From positions 1 to 38,528 of the forward strand of contig JAZNMO010000068.1 in assembly GCA_045579665.1 (NCBI GenBank): DNA of 38,528 nt. The letters run 5' to 3'. This document shows, in pieces, positions 17,415 to 26,124 of this stretch. The DNA is from COE1 sp045579665. Its GTDB lineage: Bacteria > Bacillota > Clostridia > Lachnospirales > Lachnospiraceae. The notes under the pieces are model-generated. The model was not told the DNA's origin. It worked only from the letters and a program-made list of their open reading frames with translations, and did no database searches. Within the stretch, counting starts at the first letter, position 1. Every line of letters begins with the position of its first letter. The position numbers and the translations under genes were made by a program.

Positions 17415-18860
17415 ATGAACTATTTATTAATTAACTTTATTCTCAGTCGTGTAGTTGCAATTGAAGGGCTCTTTCTGTTATTGCCTGCTATCACAGGGCT
17501 TCTTTATGGTGAGACTACAGATGCTTTTGTTTACTTCACTGTCGGCATCATATGCATCATTGCAGGTATCCTGTCCGGAATGGTAAAGCCAAAGAGCAAT
17601 ACCTTCTATGCCAAGGAAGCGTTTGTAGCCGTATCCCTTAGCTGGCTTGTCATGAGTTTAATCGGTGCATTACCATTATGTATCACAAGAGCTATTCCGC
17701 ATTATCTTGATGCACTATTTGAAATCGTATCCGGCTTTACTACCACAGGCTCCAGTATTCTGACCAATGTAGAAGCATTATCACACGCTAATCTGATATG
17801 GCGCAGCTTCTCTCACTGGATTGGGGGTATGGGAGTTTTAGTATTCATTCTGGCCGTTCTGCCGATGTCCGGTGGTTCTACCATGAACCTCATGAAAGCA
17901 GAAAGCCCGGGGCCCTCTGTCGGTAAGCTTGTGCCTCGTATGCAGCAGACTGCATTTTTGCTTTATGCCATTTACTTCGTATTAACCGTGATTGAAGTGA
18001 TTTTACTTCTATTAGGCGGTATGCCTTTGTTTGATTCCTTATGCCACTCTTTTGGTACTACCGGTACAGGTGGCTTTGGTATCAAAAATGACAGTCTGGC
18101 AAGTTACTCTACTTACTCACAGAATGTCATTACCATATTTATGTTTTTATCAGGTATCAACTTTACCTTCTTCTATTACTTGTTAATTCGTAAGGTAAAG
18201 GATGCCCTTGCTCTCGAGGAAATCCGTTGGTACTTCGGCTTCTATATAGGTGCTGTGCTGCTGATTACCTTGAATCTCGTAGCAAACGGCGGCAAACTTG
18301 GCCATAGCCTGCAGCAGGTTGCCTTTCAGGTTGCATCTGTTATTACCTCAACCGGTTATGCCACAACAGACTATAACCAATGGCCGGAGTTCTCAAGATA
18401 TATGATGCTATTTGCCATGTTTATCGGAGCCTGCGCAGGCTCTACCGGCGGCGGTGTAAAGGTTGCCCGTATTGTACTGTATCTGAAGCAGATTAAGAAG
18501 GAACTGTTACAGCAGATACATCCAAGACGTATTTGTGTTATCAAGCTTGATAAAAAGGGCGTCGAGCATGAAACCATTCGTTCCTGCAACGTATTTATCA
18601 TGACATGGCTTGCTGTATTCCTATTATCTATTATGCTGATTAGCTTTGATAATTTTGACAGTACCACAAACCTGACGGCAGTCCTTGCGACACTAAACAA
18701 CATCGGACCGGGATTAAATATGGTAGGTCCTTCCGGAAACTTCTCGGAATTTTCCTACTTCTCCAAGCTGGTACTTATATTTGATATGCTTGCAGGACGA
18801 TTAGAGTTAATACCAATTCTGATACTCTTCCACCCTGCAACTTGGAAAAAAAAGGCATAA
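17415..18860 (+). CDS. trkH: Trk/Ktr potassium channel subunit TrkH
   Basis: TrkH is the membrane channel of the Trk potassium uptake system. The 481-residue protein has the superfamily's four repeats of helix-pore-helix, with selectivity filter segments TTTGSS, GTTGTGGFG, TSTGYATTD and NNIGPGLN, each retaining the key glycine. The intramembrane gate region before the third repeat's end, and GACAGSTGGGVKVAR, are also typical. AGAGGG lies six bases before the ATG. It is cotranscribed with trkA and followed by a strong terminator. Confidence 0.95.
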   Translation: MNYLLINFILSRVVAIEGLFLLLPAITGLLYGETTDAFVYFTVGIICIIAGILSGMVKPKSNTFYAKEAFVAVSLSWLVMSLIGALPLCITRAIPHYLDALFEIVSGFTTTGSSILTNVEALSHANLIWRSFSHWIGGMGVLVFILAVLPMSGGSTMNLMKAESPGPSVGKLVPRMQQTAFLLYAIYFVLTVIEVILLLLGGMPLFDSLCHSFGTTGTGGFGIKNDSLASYSTYSQNVITIFMFLSGINFTFFYYLLIRKVKDALALEEIRWYFGFYIGAVLLITLNLVANGGKLGHSLQQVAFQVASVITSTGYATTDYNQWPEFSRYMMLFAMFIGACAGSTGGGVKVARIVLYLKQIKKELLQQIHPRRICVIKLDKKGVEHETIRSCNVFIMTWLAVFLLSIMLISFDNFDSTTNLTAVLATLNNIGPGLNMVGPSGNFSEFSYFSKLVLIFDMLAGRLELIPILILFHPATWKKKA

Positions 18861-18862
18861 CA

Positions 18863-18930
18863 AATGATTGTCACAAGTGCCAATCATTAGAAAAAGGAGT
18901 TGTGTATCTTAGGATACAAAACTCCTTTTT
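18863..18930. terminator. Double hairpin terminator between trkH and the ABC permease gene
   Basis: A first hairpin pairs AATGATTG (18863-18870) with CAATCATT (18881-18888). A second pairs AAAAAGGAGTT (18891-18901) with AACTCCTTTTT (18920-18930), with inner TGTATC/GATACA pairing. The second has U-runs in both directions and serves both convergent genes. Confidence 0.9.
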
Positions 18931-18940
18931 CGCTACTAAT

Positions 18941-21550
18941 CTAATCAACACTTTTTAACGATTCTGTCATGCTGACTTTATTAATCTTACCTTGCATGAG
19001 AAGATTTACTACCAGAGAAAAAACTACTGTCAAAATAACACTATATGCATAGCTGATTGGCAGGACATGAATATCAAAGCCAATATTCTCTACCACAATC
19101 TCATTCATTACAAAGTCATGCAGATAATGTCCCATCACCATACCAACGACAGAACCTATAAAGGTCAGTAATATATTTTCCCTAAATACATAATCAGCAG
19201 TCTCCCTGTCATAAAACCCTAGCACCTTAATGGTTGCAATCTCTCTGATTCTTTCCGTGATATTGATATTTGTCAGGTTATAAAGTACGATAAACGCCAG
19301 CCCTGCTGCACAGAAGATAATGACAACCACAACCAAATCCAGACTCTTCATCATATTGGAAACTCTGTCCATAGTGTCACGATTCACTGTTACAACAGAT
19401 ACGCCTTCTAATTCCATCAGTTCTGTTGACAATTCACGTATCTCTTCCTCTGACTTTGCATTCAGATAAACCGTCTTACATATTGCATCCTGCTCCATGA
19501 AAACTTTGTAGGTTTCTTCACTTACATAAGCATAATTATTGATAAAATTCTGCGCAATCGCAGCAATCTTAACCTCCATTGTATTTTGGTCATCATCCCT
19601 AATTGTTATCATATCTCCAATTGACAAGCCATATTTCTTAGCATAATTATCACAAATCACAATTTCTCCCGGCTTTGGAAGTGCAATCTTCTCCTTATTA
19701 GCTGTATGCAAATCAATGAAAGAATCAAGATTCGTATTATCCGGAATCACCATTAGAATAACCTTTTTTTCGCTTCCGGGCAGCTGTATATAGCAGGTTT
19801 TCTCCATCAGATACATGAAATCTTCCAGCTTATCTCCAACACTTTCCTCCAAATCAGCTAAGCATTCTCCTGTCAGCTCATCCTGATAGGATACCGTAAT
19901 ATCAAAAACCGTAATCTCTCCAAACTGCTGATTTGCCACACCGGCAATAGAATCCTTTACGCCAAAGCCCGTCACTAATAGTGCTGTACAGCCTCCGATT
20001 CCAAATACCATCATAAAGAATCTCTTCTTATATCGGAACAGATTTCTAACTGTTACCTTCTGCAAAAACTTCAGCCGCCTCCAAATAAACGGTATATACT
20101 CTAAGATAACACGCTTTCCCACCTTTGGAGCCTTTGGCCGCATCAGCTCTGCTGCCGGCTCTGCCAATGCATGATGGCAGGTTACATATGTTACACCAAT
20201 GGAACAGATAATCGATACTATCAAAGAAATAAGTGCCAAATTGGTATCAAAAAGATATGGAAGCTCACTAATGCAATACATCATTTCATAGGCATACCAC
20301 AATACCCTTGGAAACATATAAGTTCCGCCGGCATATCCCACAACAGCACCTGTAATAGCTGCAAGACCTGAATAAAGAACAAATCTTGACATAATACTTG
20401 CTTCCCCATAACCCAGTGCCTTCATAACACCTATCTGGGTTCTTTGTTCCTCTACCATTCGATTCATGGTTGTCATACACACCAGTGCTGCCACCATAAA
20501 GAAGAACAGAGGAAAAACATTGGCAATTCCCGAAATAATACCTGCATCATTTTCAAAACAGACATAGCCCACATTCGTCTCTCTGCCAAGGACATATACC
20601 TCCGGCTCCTTTAAATCCTCAAATTCCGGCAATTCTACTTCTTCTATCGCAGCTTCCACCGCATCCTTTACTGCATCCTCTATCTGTTCATCCGTCATAT
20701 AGGGTGCCATTTCACTTGCCAGTATTTCTTTTCTGACTTCTGTTTCAATTTCCTTTCGTATTTCCTCCCATGCCTTTTCTTCTGCTTCGGCATATAATGC
20801 GTCATATCGTTCATCGGCCACCTGCTGTGTCAAAGTCTCCACTTTTTCACTTGCCGCCTCTGCATATTCCTCATACTCGTCGCTATAAAGGAGATAATCC
20901 TTTGAAAGCTCCATATAGACTTCCGTATAATAATCTAACGCAAAGCCCTCCTGTGGCAGATAGATAAATGCATGAATCTGCCCATTACCAAGCGAAGTGG
21001 TTCCTCTCTCCATCTGGATATACAAAGGTGACTGCACAAGTCCCGTCACCGTATATTCCTTATAGGTAAAGCTTTCTAACGTATCTTCATCATTCTTCTT
21101 TGACAGTACTATCTTCTTTCCAATCATGGATTCGTCATAGATATAAGCATCTATCACACACTCATCCGCCTCCATCGGCATGCTTCCTGCCTTTAACACA
21201 AGACGGTTCACATCCTCCGGAATGCTGTGTGCCTTGATGACACGCTCATTTTTCGTCTCATCCTCCACCAGAACATCCAAACTGACAGCACCTTCTACAT
21301 ATGCCGAATCATAACCTTCGTATAGCTTCTCTATATCCTCATCTGTAAAGCCCAGAGTTGAAAGCAGCCTAAAATCATAGAAATGTCTGTCCTCTAAATA
21401 GTTCTGTGCCATCCTAAGCATGGTCGGCTCTGTAATCTTTAATCCCGCGAAGAAAGCCACTCCCAACGCTACAATCGCCATAATTGCTATAAATCTTCCC
21501 AAACTCTGTCGAATCTCCCTGAAATTCGACCTCCACATAGCTTTTTTCAT
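18941..21550 (-). CDS. FtsX/MacB-like ABC transporter permease, large form
   Basis: This 869-residue membrane protein is the permease of an ABC system with the ATPase encoded just upstream. It has an N-terminal helix (about 18-38), then a large extracytoplasmic region of some 290 residues. That region includes a highly acidic, alanine/glutamate-rich coiled-coil at about 222-306. Three FtsX-type helices follow from about 340, then two more, a second extracytoplasmic domain (about 540-730) and a final set of FtsX-type helices. Such systems export peptides or lipids or couple ATP hydrolysis to envelope events; the substrate is unknown. The ATG used follows GGAAGGG by seven bases. An open ATG 78 bases upstream lies inside a hairpin of the tandem-hairpin element and is rejected. 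Confidence 0.88.
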   Translation of the reverse strand: MKKAMWRSNFREIRQSLGRFIAIMAIVALGVAFFAGLKITEPTMLRMAQNYLEDRHFYDFRLLSTLGFTDEDIEKLYEGYDSAYVEGAVSLDVLVEDETKNERVIKAHSIPEDVNRLVLKAGSMPMEADECVIDAYIYDESMIGKKIVLSKKNDEDTLESFTYKEYTVTGLVQSPLYIQMERGTTSLGNGQIHAFIYLPQEGFALDYYTEVYMELSKDYLLYSDEYEEYAEAASEKVETLTQQVADERYDALYAEAEEKAWEEIRKEIETEVRKEILASEMAPYMTDEQIEDAVKDAVEAAIEEVELPEFEDLKEPEVYVLGRETNVGYVCFENDAGIISGIANVFPLFFFMVAALVCMTTMNRMVEEQRTQIGVMKALGYGEASIMSRFVLYSGLAAITGAVVGYAGGTYMFPRVLWYAYEMMYCISELPYLFDTNLALISLIVSIICSIGVTYVTCHHALAEPAAELMRPKAPKVGKRVILEYIPFIWRRLKFLQKVTVRNLFRYKKRFFMMVFGIGGCTALLVTGFGVKDSIAGVANQQFGEITVFDITVSYQDELTGECLADLEESVGDKLEDFMYLMEKTCYIQLPGSEKKVILMVIPDNTNLDSFIDLHTANKEKIALPKPGEIVICDNYAKKYGLSIGDMITIRDDDQNTMEVKIAAIAQNFINNYAYVSEETYKVFMEQDAICKTVYLNAKSEEEIRELSTELMELEGVSVVTVNRDTMDRVSNMMKSLDLVVVVIIFCAAGLAFIVLYNLTNINITERIREIATIKVLGFYDRETADYVFRENILLTFIGSVVGMVMGHYLHDFVMNEIVVENIGFDIHVLPISYAYSVILTVVFSLVVNLLMQGKINKVSMTESLKSVD

Positions 21551-21571
21551 CAATATTCCCTTCCTACCTCT

Positions 21572-21633
21572 CAAGAATAAGTATTTACGAAGTACATACT
21601 TATTCTTGTAAAGATTGCCTCCCGGCAATCTTT
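21572..21633 (-). repeat. Tandem-hairpin element, copy 2 (inverted)
   Basis: Read on the minus strand, AAAGATTGCC (21633-21624) pairs with GGCAATCTTT (21619-21610) around a GGGA loop. After one base, CAAGAATAAGTA (21608-21597) pairs with TACTTATTCTTG (21583-21572), with inner TAC/GTA pairing. Order, one-base spacing and outer arm sequences match the plus-strand copy at 8653-8704. It lies between the ABC ATPase and permease genes. Confidence 0.75.
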
Positions 21634-21635
21634 TG

Positions 21636-22340
21636 TTACCATTCTATCTCCTCTATATCCACAATCTTCTCATTCTTACGCATACTTACCACAGTTCCGT
21701 TCTTTACCTTGATAATCCTGTCCGCCATCGCTGTAATTGCCTGATTATGAGTGATAACAACTACTGTCTTTCCATTCTTACGACAGGTATCCTGCAAAAG
21801 CTTCAACACCGCTTTACCGGTATTATAATCAAGGGCTCCCGTAGGCTCATCACACAGTAAAAGCTTGGGATTCTTAGCTAAAGCTCTTGCAATGGCAACT
21901 CTTTGCTGTTCCCCTCCTGAAAGCTGTGCCGGAAAATTCTGCATTCTGTATTTTAAACCTACCTCTTCTAATACTGTAGCAGCATCCAAAGGGTCCTTGC
22001 AAATCTGTGCCGCCAGCTCCACATTTTCCAATGCAGTCAGATTCTGCACCAGATTATAGAACTGGAATACAAACCCAACATCATATCTTCTGTATGTTGT
22101 GAGCTTTTTCTTATTGTAAGCAGATACCTCTTCTCCATCCAGATAAACATATCCGCTTGTAAGAGTATCCATTCCTCCTAATATGTTTAAAATCGTTGTT
22201 TTACCGGCACCTGATGCTCCGACAATGACACAGAACTCCCCCTCTTCAATCTCAAAGTTCACATCATGTAATGCCGGTATTTCCACTTCCCCGGTCTGAT
22301 AAGTCTTATTTACCCTTTCAAAGGATACATATGCACACAT
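21636..22340 (-). CDS. ABC transporter ATP-binding protein (LolD/MacB type)
   Basis: This 234-residue ATPase powers the adjacent FtsX-like permease. Walker A is GASGAGKT at residues 41-48, the signature motif is LSGGEQQ at 140-146, and Walker B with the family's PTGALD is at 160-171. The H-loop histidine is in VVITHNQA near 200. The fold and length fit the LolD/MacB/SalX branch that pairs with large permeases rather than binding-protein importers. A GAAAGGA site precedes the ATG by about ten bases. The permease gene follows after 85 bases containing the tandem-hairpin element. Confidence 0.94.
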   Translation of the reverse strand: MCAYVSFERVNKTYQTGEVEIPALHDVNFEIEEGEFCVIVGASGAGKTTILNILGGMDTLTSGYVYLDGEEVSAYNKKKLTTYRRYDVGFVFQFYNLVQNLTALENVELAAQICKDPLDAATVLEEVGLKYRMQNFPAQLSGGEQQRVAIARALAKNPKLLLCDEPTGALDYNTGKAVLKLLQDTCRKNGKTVVVITHNQAITAMADRIIKVKNGTVVSMRKNEKIVDIEEIEW

Positions 22341-22394
22341 CCCGTTCCATCCTTTCTAAACTAAATCCTCGTCTGTTTCTAACATCTTTCAGAC

Positions 22395-22422
22395 AAAAAC
22401 GATGCCACTTCTGTGACATCGT
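22395..22422 (-). terminator. Intrinsic terminator of the first sensor/GGDEF gene
   Basis: Arms 22399-22408 and 22413-22422 (ACGATGCCAC / GTGACATCGT on the plus strand) pair with one wobble around a four-base loop. On the minus strand it is followed by TTTTTG. Confidence 0.85.
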
Positions 22423-22455
22423 TCTTTTGCCTTCCTCTATTGTAAGTTTATTCTA

Positions 22456-24357
22456 TTATCGTCTGTTCTTTTTCCGTCTTACCTTTTCTGCATACATTAG
22501 CTTATCAGACTCACGAATCAAATCTTCGAAATCCAGCGCCGCATCTGCCTTAGTCCTATATATACCTATACTTGCTTCTGCCTTGTACGGTTTCTGCGAA
22601 TGAGCATTGAAAGCTTCCAAAAAGCTTTCAAACGCACGCTTAATCATATCATCATCGCATTCCCCATCCATAAAAGCTATCAACTCATCTCCACCAAATC
22701 GTGCACATAGCGCCCCTTTAGGACAAGCCGCCTTCAAGGCATCTGCAACTGCCCGAATCGCATTATCCCCTTCTGCATGCCCAAAGTTATCATTAATATA
22801 TTTGAGTCCATCTAAATCAGCAAGAATTGCCGTAATATAACCATTTACCTGTTTTGCACGCTCCGCCATCATATAGTACTCTCTAACGAAACCATTTCGG
22901 TTGTACAATCCGGTTAAAACATCATATTGATACATATTCTCCATCTGCTTCTTAAGATAATTCTGATAACGATTATTGCGAAATCCACCAATTGCCCTTC
23001 CTAACGAATTCACATACATAATCATATCGCAAAATTCCATGGGGCCGTATTCCTCATAATGAAAGCAAATATATCCCAATGTCTGTCCCAGATAATCCAG
23101 CGTCATAAAGAAAAGTGGCTGACCTCTCTGTACAACCTGTGCAATATTTGGAATAATCACATTTTCTTTATATGCTTCCATTACATTGTCCACTGCATTT
23201 CCCCGACACAAAAACATATGCCAGCTTTCCTCTAGCGAATCCTCCCTCTTACCACTCATAGGATTTAATGTTTCGTCCACACAACAATGCTTCAGAATGC
23301 AGGTTGCTTCCTTTCCCATATATCGATGCCATATCTTAGACGCTTCATTCATATCCGCACACATAGATACCTGTGCTGCAACATCTGAACAATATCTGTC
23401 TTCATCCTGATACCGATAAAAATTCGTATTAATTCTTTTTATAATCTTATCAGCCTGAAAATTTATATCAGGCTTACAACCACATGATTCAGAGAAAACC
23501 GGAGTCGTCGGAATATCATAACGTTTCTTCAATTCACGATTTTCGAAGTAATCATTCAAAATCATCGTAATACTATGAGAAAAGATACCAAAATCACATA
23601 TAGATGTTGTAATTTTGGGTATGTTAAAGAATGAATCATCAATTCCATCAAAGCCCGTTACCAATACATCCTCCGGAACACGATAACCTGCCTGCACAAG
23701 CATATGCACTACATTCATAGCCATTGCATCATTTGCACATATGATGGCCTCTGAAATTTCCTTTCTTTGCAAAAGCACCTTCATTGCGCGAGTCGTCGGT
23801 TCCGCCCAAAACTCTCCATAACTTATCATAGAATCATCTACCGCTATATCGTTTTCTTCACAAACACGCTTAAAAATATTTAATCTTTGTATCGAAAACG
23901 CTTCATCTCGCATACCACCCATAAAATGCAGCTTCCTTATGCCATGCTCTTCGATAATATGCCTGACAATCCTCTCAAATCCATTCTCATAATCAAAGAA
24001 AATTTCATATGAGTTTTCTTCCTCGCCATCTATAATAAAGGTTGGTATATAATTTGCTTTCGCATTTGCCACAATTTCACTAACCAACTGCACACTCTTT
24101 ATATTTTCTGACATAATAATAACAGCATCAGTGACGTCATAATCAATTAATTTCATAACATCAACATCACCTCTGCCCGTTAATACAGTACGATACTGTT
24201 CCTCCTTATGCCAACACAAATCTGCATATAAGCTGTATACGAACAAACAGTAGCCCTGTTTATCAAAACATTCACTTAGTGACTTAATAAAATCATAATT
24301 AGCTGCCTCATAAATTCTTGATGTACATAAGGCAATTATTTTTCTATCACCTATCAT
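22456..24357 (-). CDS. Soluble LacI/periplasmic-binding-protein-like sensor fused to a GGDEF domain
   Basis: The 633-residue protein has no signal peptide or membrane helix. Residues 1-285 resemble the ligand-binding core of LacI/GalR regulators (AIICANDAMAMNVV, VTGFDGIDDSFF, ITTSICDFG), but no helix-turn-helix precedes it. A cysteine motif SCGC is at 291-294, then a region of about 170 residues of unknown fold, then a GGDEF domain from about 475 (YDVLTGLYNRNGF). The active site reads GGDEL (555-559) instead of GGDEF, with no RxxD inhibitory site. Activity as a diguanylate cyclase is therefore likely but not certain. Input is presumably a cytoplasmic sugar-like ligand. The uxuBA genes lie upstream on the same strand, so a uronate intermediate is one candidate. 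A paralogue is at 34222-36138. Confidence 0.88.
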   Translation of the reverse strand: MIGDRKIIALCTSRIYEAANYDFIKSLSECFDKQGYCLFVYSLYADLCWHKEEQYRTVLTGRGDVDVMKLIDYDVTDAVIIMSENIKSVQLVSEIVANAKANYIPTFIIDGEEENSYEIFFDYENGFERIVRHIIEEHGIRKLHFMGGMRDEAFSIQRLNIFKRVCEENDIAVDDSMISYGEFWAEPTTRAMKVLLQRKEISEAIICANDAMAMNVVHMLVQAGYRVPEDVLVTGFDGIDDSFFNIPKITTSICDFGIFSHSITMILNDYFENRELKKRYDIPTTPVFSESCGCKPDINFQADKIIKRINTNFYRYQDEDRYCSDVAAQVSMCADMNEASKIWHRYMGKEATCILKHCCVDETLNPMSGKREDSLEESWHMFLCRGNAVDNVMEAYKENVIIPNIAQVVQRGQPLFFMTLDYLGQTLGYICFHYEEYGPMEFCDMIMYVNSLGRAIGGFRNNRYQNYLKKQMENMYQYDVLTGLYNRNGFVREYYMMAERAKQVNGYITAILADLDGLKYINDNFGHAEGDNAIRAVADALKAACPKGALCARFGGDELIAFMDGECDDDMIKRAFESFLEAFNAHSQKPYKAEASIGIYRTKADAALDFEDLIRESDKLMYAEKVRRKKNRR

Positions 24358-24390
24358 CTAATAGCCCCCACAAAATTCCCCTCATTAATA

Positions 24391-24418
24391 ATTATACTAC
24401 TTTTTATCAATTCTTCAA
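24391..24418 (-). promoter_or_regulatory. Promoter of the first sensor/GGDEF gene
   Basis: On the minus strand TTGAAG (24418-24413), 16 bases, TATAAT (24396-24391). The start codon is 34 bases downstream of the -10 and follows GGGGG. Confidence 0.7.
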
Positions 24419-24426
24419 TCTTTTTC

Positions 24427-24465
24427 AAACAAAATGCGCCACCATCTGAAATAGTGACGCATTTT
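24427..24465 (-). terminator. Intrinsic terminator of uxuAB
   Basis: AAAATGCGcCAC (24431-24442) pairs with GTGaCGCATTTT (24454-24465) with one mismatch-type wobble. On the minus strand the second arm ends in TTTTGTTTG. It lies 24 bases beyond the uxuB stop codon. Confidence 0.85.
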
Positions 24466-24488
24466 AGTTAATTATCTAATTTTTGCAT

Positions 24489-26099
24489 TTAAACATATCT
24501 CTGAAGAGTCTCTCGTACGGCACCAGTTCCCTGAGTCATTTCACTCAGATAGCTGCATACCACATCAGCAAGACCGGCATCATAAAGATTCACACCAAAG
24601 ATTTTCTCATCCTTTAAGATTGGTGCCACTGCCGCCTCAATATCCTGTCCTTCTGCCAGCTTCAAGTTAGCAACATATGGACATACCGTAGCCAGTAATG
24701 GGTCCGGACTTAATTCAAACTGATTACCATTATCGTCAATTCCCATTAGATATCGTAACCAGCCTGCAAACACAAGCGGAATCAGCTTCAAATCGCTTAC
24801 ATTTAACTCAGGTGATGCCTGATAAGCCTTGATAGTCTCACCAAAACGGATGGCAAGCTTCTGAGAAGTATCGGTTGCAATTCTCTGCGGTGTATCCGGC
24901 ATAAATGGGTTCGGGATACGAATATTTAATACGGTATCAATAAATTCCTTCGGGTCAAGCACTCCCGGATTGACAACTACAGGAAGTCCCTCCACATAAC
25001 CGATGGTTTCTACCAGCTTCTTAAGCTCTTTATCCTTCATTTCCTCTGAAATCTTAGTGTATCCAAGCAGACAGCCAAATACAGCAAGTGCTGTATGTAA
25101 CGGATTCAGGCAGGTACAAACCTTCATCTTTTCTACCTTATCTACCGTTTCTCTTGCTGTGAACATGATACCGCCCTTTTCTAGCTGAGGTCTGCCGTTA
25201 GGGAACGCATCCTCAATCACAAGATACTCGCACTCCTCTGCATTTACAAACGGTGCCACATAAGTATTCTTAGAGGTAACCACAGGCTCTAACTCCTCAA
25301 TACCATCCTTCTTAAGAATCTCCTCAACTGATGCATCCGGTCTTGGTGTAATCTTATCAATCATAGACCAAGGGAAGGTCACTTTGCTCTTATCATTTAC
25401 ATAGTCAACAAACCCCTTATCTGCCACTGAGTTTGCTGCCCACTTCTCTGCAAAAGAATGAATTGCAGCATAAAGCTTATCACCATTATGAGAGCAGTTA
25501 TCCATACTTACCATGGCAACAGGCTTCTCTCCTGCCTCATATCTGGCATACAAAAGTGCCGCTACCTTTCCGATATAGCTCATCGGCTTAGCCGGTCCCT
25601 TTGCAAGGTCCGAAGCCACATCCGGTAACAGTTCTCCCTTGCCGTTCACAAGGCTGTATCCCTTCTCTGTAATGGTAAAAGATACCATTTGTAAGGAATC
25701 TGCTGCAAATATCTCCTTTAATCTTGTAAAGTCCGATGTATTATCAGAATTCACTGTCAGAGACTCTACCACGCTGCCCACAACAGTCTTCTCCACATTA
25801 CCGTCTGCCTTCAAAGTCACCAGAATCGTATAATCATCATGAGGCTTATTCATCTTCTCAATAATCTCATAATCATAGCCCTCTGCCACAATAAGACCTC
25901 TATCCAGCACGCCTTCATTCAGAAGATTCTGTACTACATTTGCCTGAAATGCTCTAAAAATATTCCCTGCCCCAAAATGAATCCAGAAAGGCTTCTCCTT
26001 CGTTGCCTTTGTAACAGTCTCTCTGTCAAACTGTGGAAGCTTGTAGTCTGCTGCTTCCCACTGCTTTCTATCTGCTAAACCACTTTCATTTAATCTCAT
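24489..26099 (-). CDS. uxuB: Fructuronate reductase (mannitol dehydrogenase family)
   Basis: UxuB interconverts D-fructuronate and D-mannonate with NAD(H) in hexuronate catabolism. The 536-residue protein belongs to the polyol-specific long-chain dehydrogenases. The N-terminal Rossmann motif is GAGNIF at residues 43-48. The catalytic C-terminal domain has CLNPLHTALA, with Asn332 and His335. The nearest preceding lysine is six residues before the Asn (Lys326) rather than five as in the canonical K-x4-N-x2-H motif, a small departure from the classical members. The specific assignment rests on uxuA immediately upstream (25 bases). AAGGAAGGA precedes the chosen ATG; a longer frame opening 66 bases upstream overlaps uxuA and lacks a ribosome site. 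Confidence 0.88.
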   Translation of the reverse strand: MRLNESGLADRKQWEAADYKLPQFDRETVTKATKEKPFWIHFGAGNIFRAFQANVVQNLLNEGVLDRGLIVAEGYDYEIIEKMNKPHDDYTILVTLKADGNVEKTVVGSVVESLTVNSDNTSDFTRLKEIFAADSLQMVSFTITEKGYSLVNGKGELLPDVASDLAKGPAKPMSYIGKVAALLYARYEAGEKPVAMVSMDNCSHNGDKLYAAIHSFAEKWAANSVADKGFVDYVNDKSKVTFPWSMIDKITPRPDASVEEILKKDGIEELEPVVTSKNTYVAPFVNAEECEYLVIEDAFPNGRPQLEKGGIMFTARETVDKVEKMKVCTCLNPLHTALAVFGCLLGYTKISEEMKDKELKKLVETIGYVEGLPVVVNPGVLDPKEFIDTVLNIRIPNPFMPDTPQRIATDTSQKLAIRFGETIKAYQASPELNVSDLKLIPLVFAGWLRYLMGIDDNGNQFELSPDPLLATVCPYVANLKLAEGQDIEAAVAPILKDEKIFGVNLYDAGLADVVCSYLSEMTQGTGAVRETLQRYV

Positions 26100-26124
26100 T
26101 GCAAATCCTTCCTTTCGATTCCAA

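Noticed and set aside
18371..18703. Minus-strand frame of 110 codons opposite trkH
   Set aside because: It overlaps conserved TrkH pore segments; nothing supports translation.
21551..21628. N-terminal extension of the ABC permease from an upstream ATG
   Set aside because: The extra 26 codons are formed by the tandem-hairpin element and lack a ribosome site, while GGAAGGG precedes the downstream ATG.
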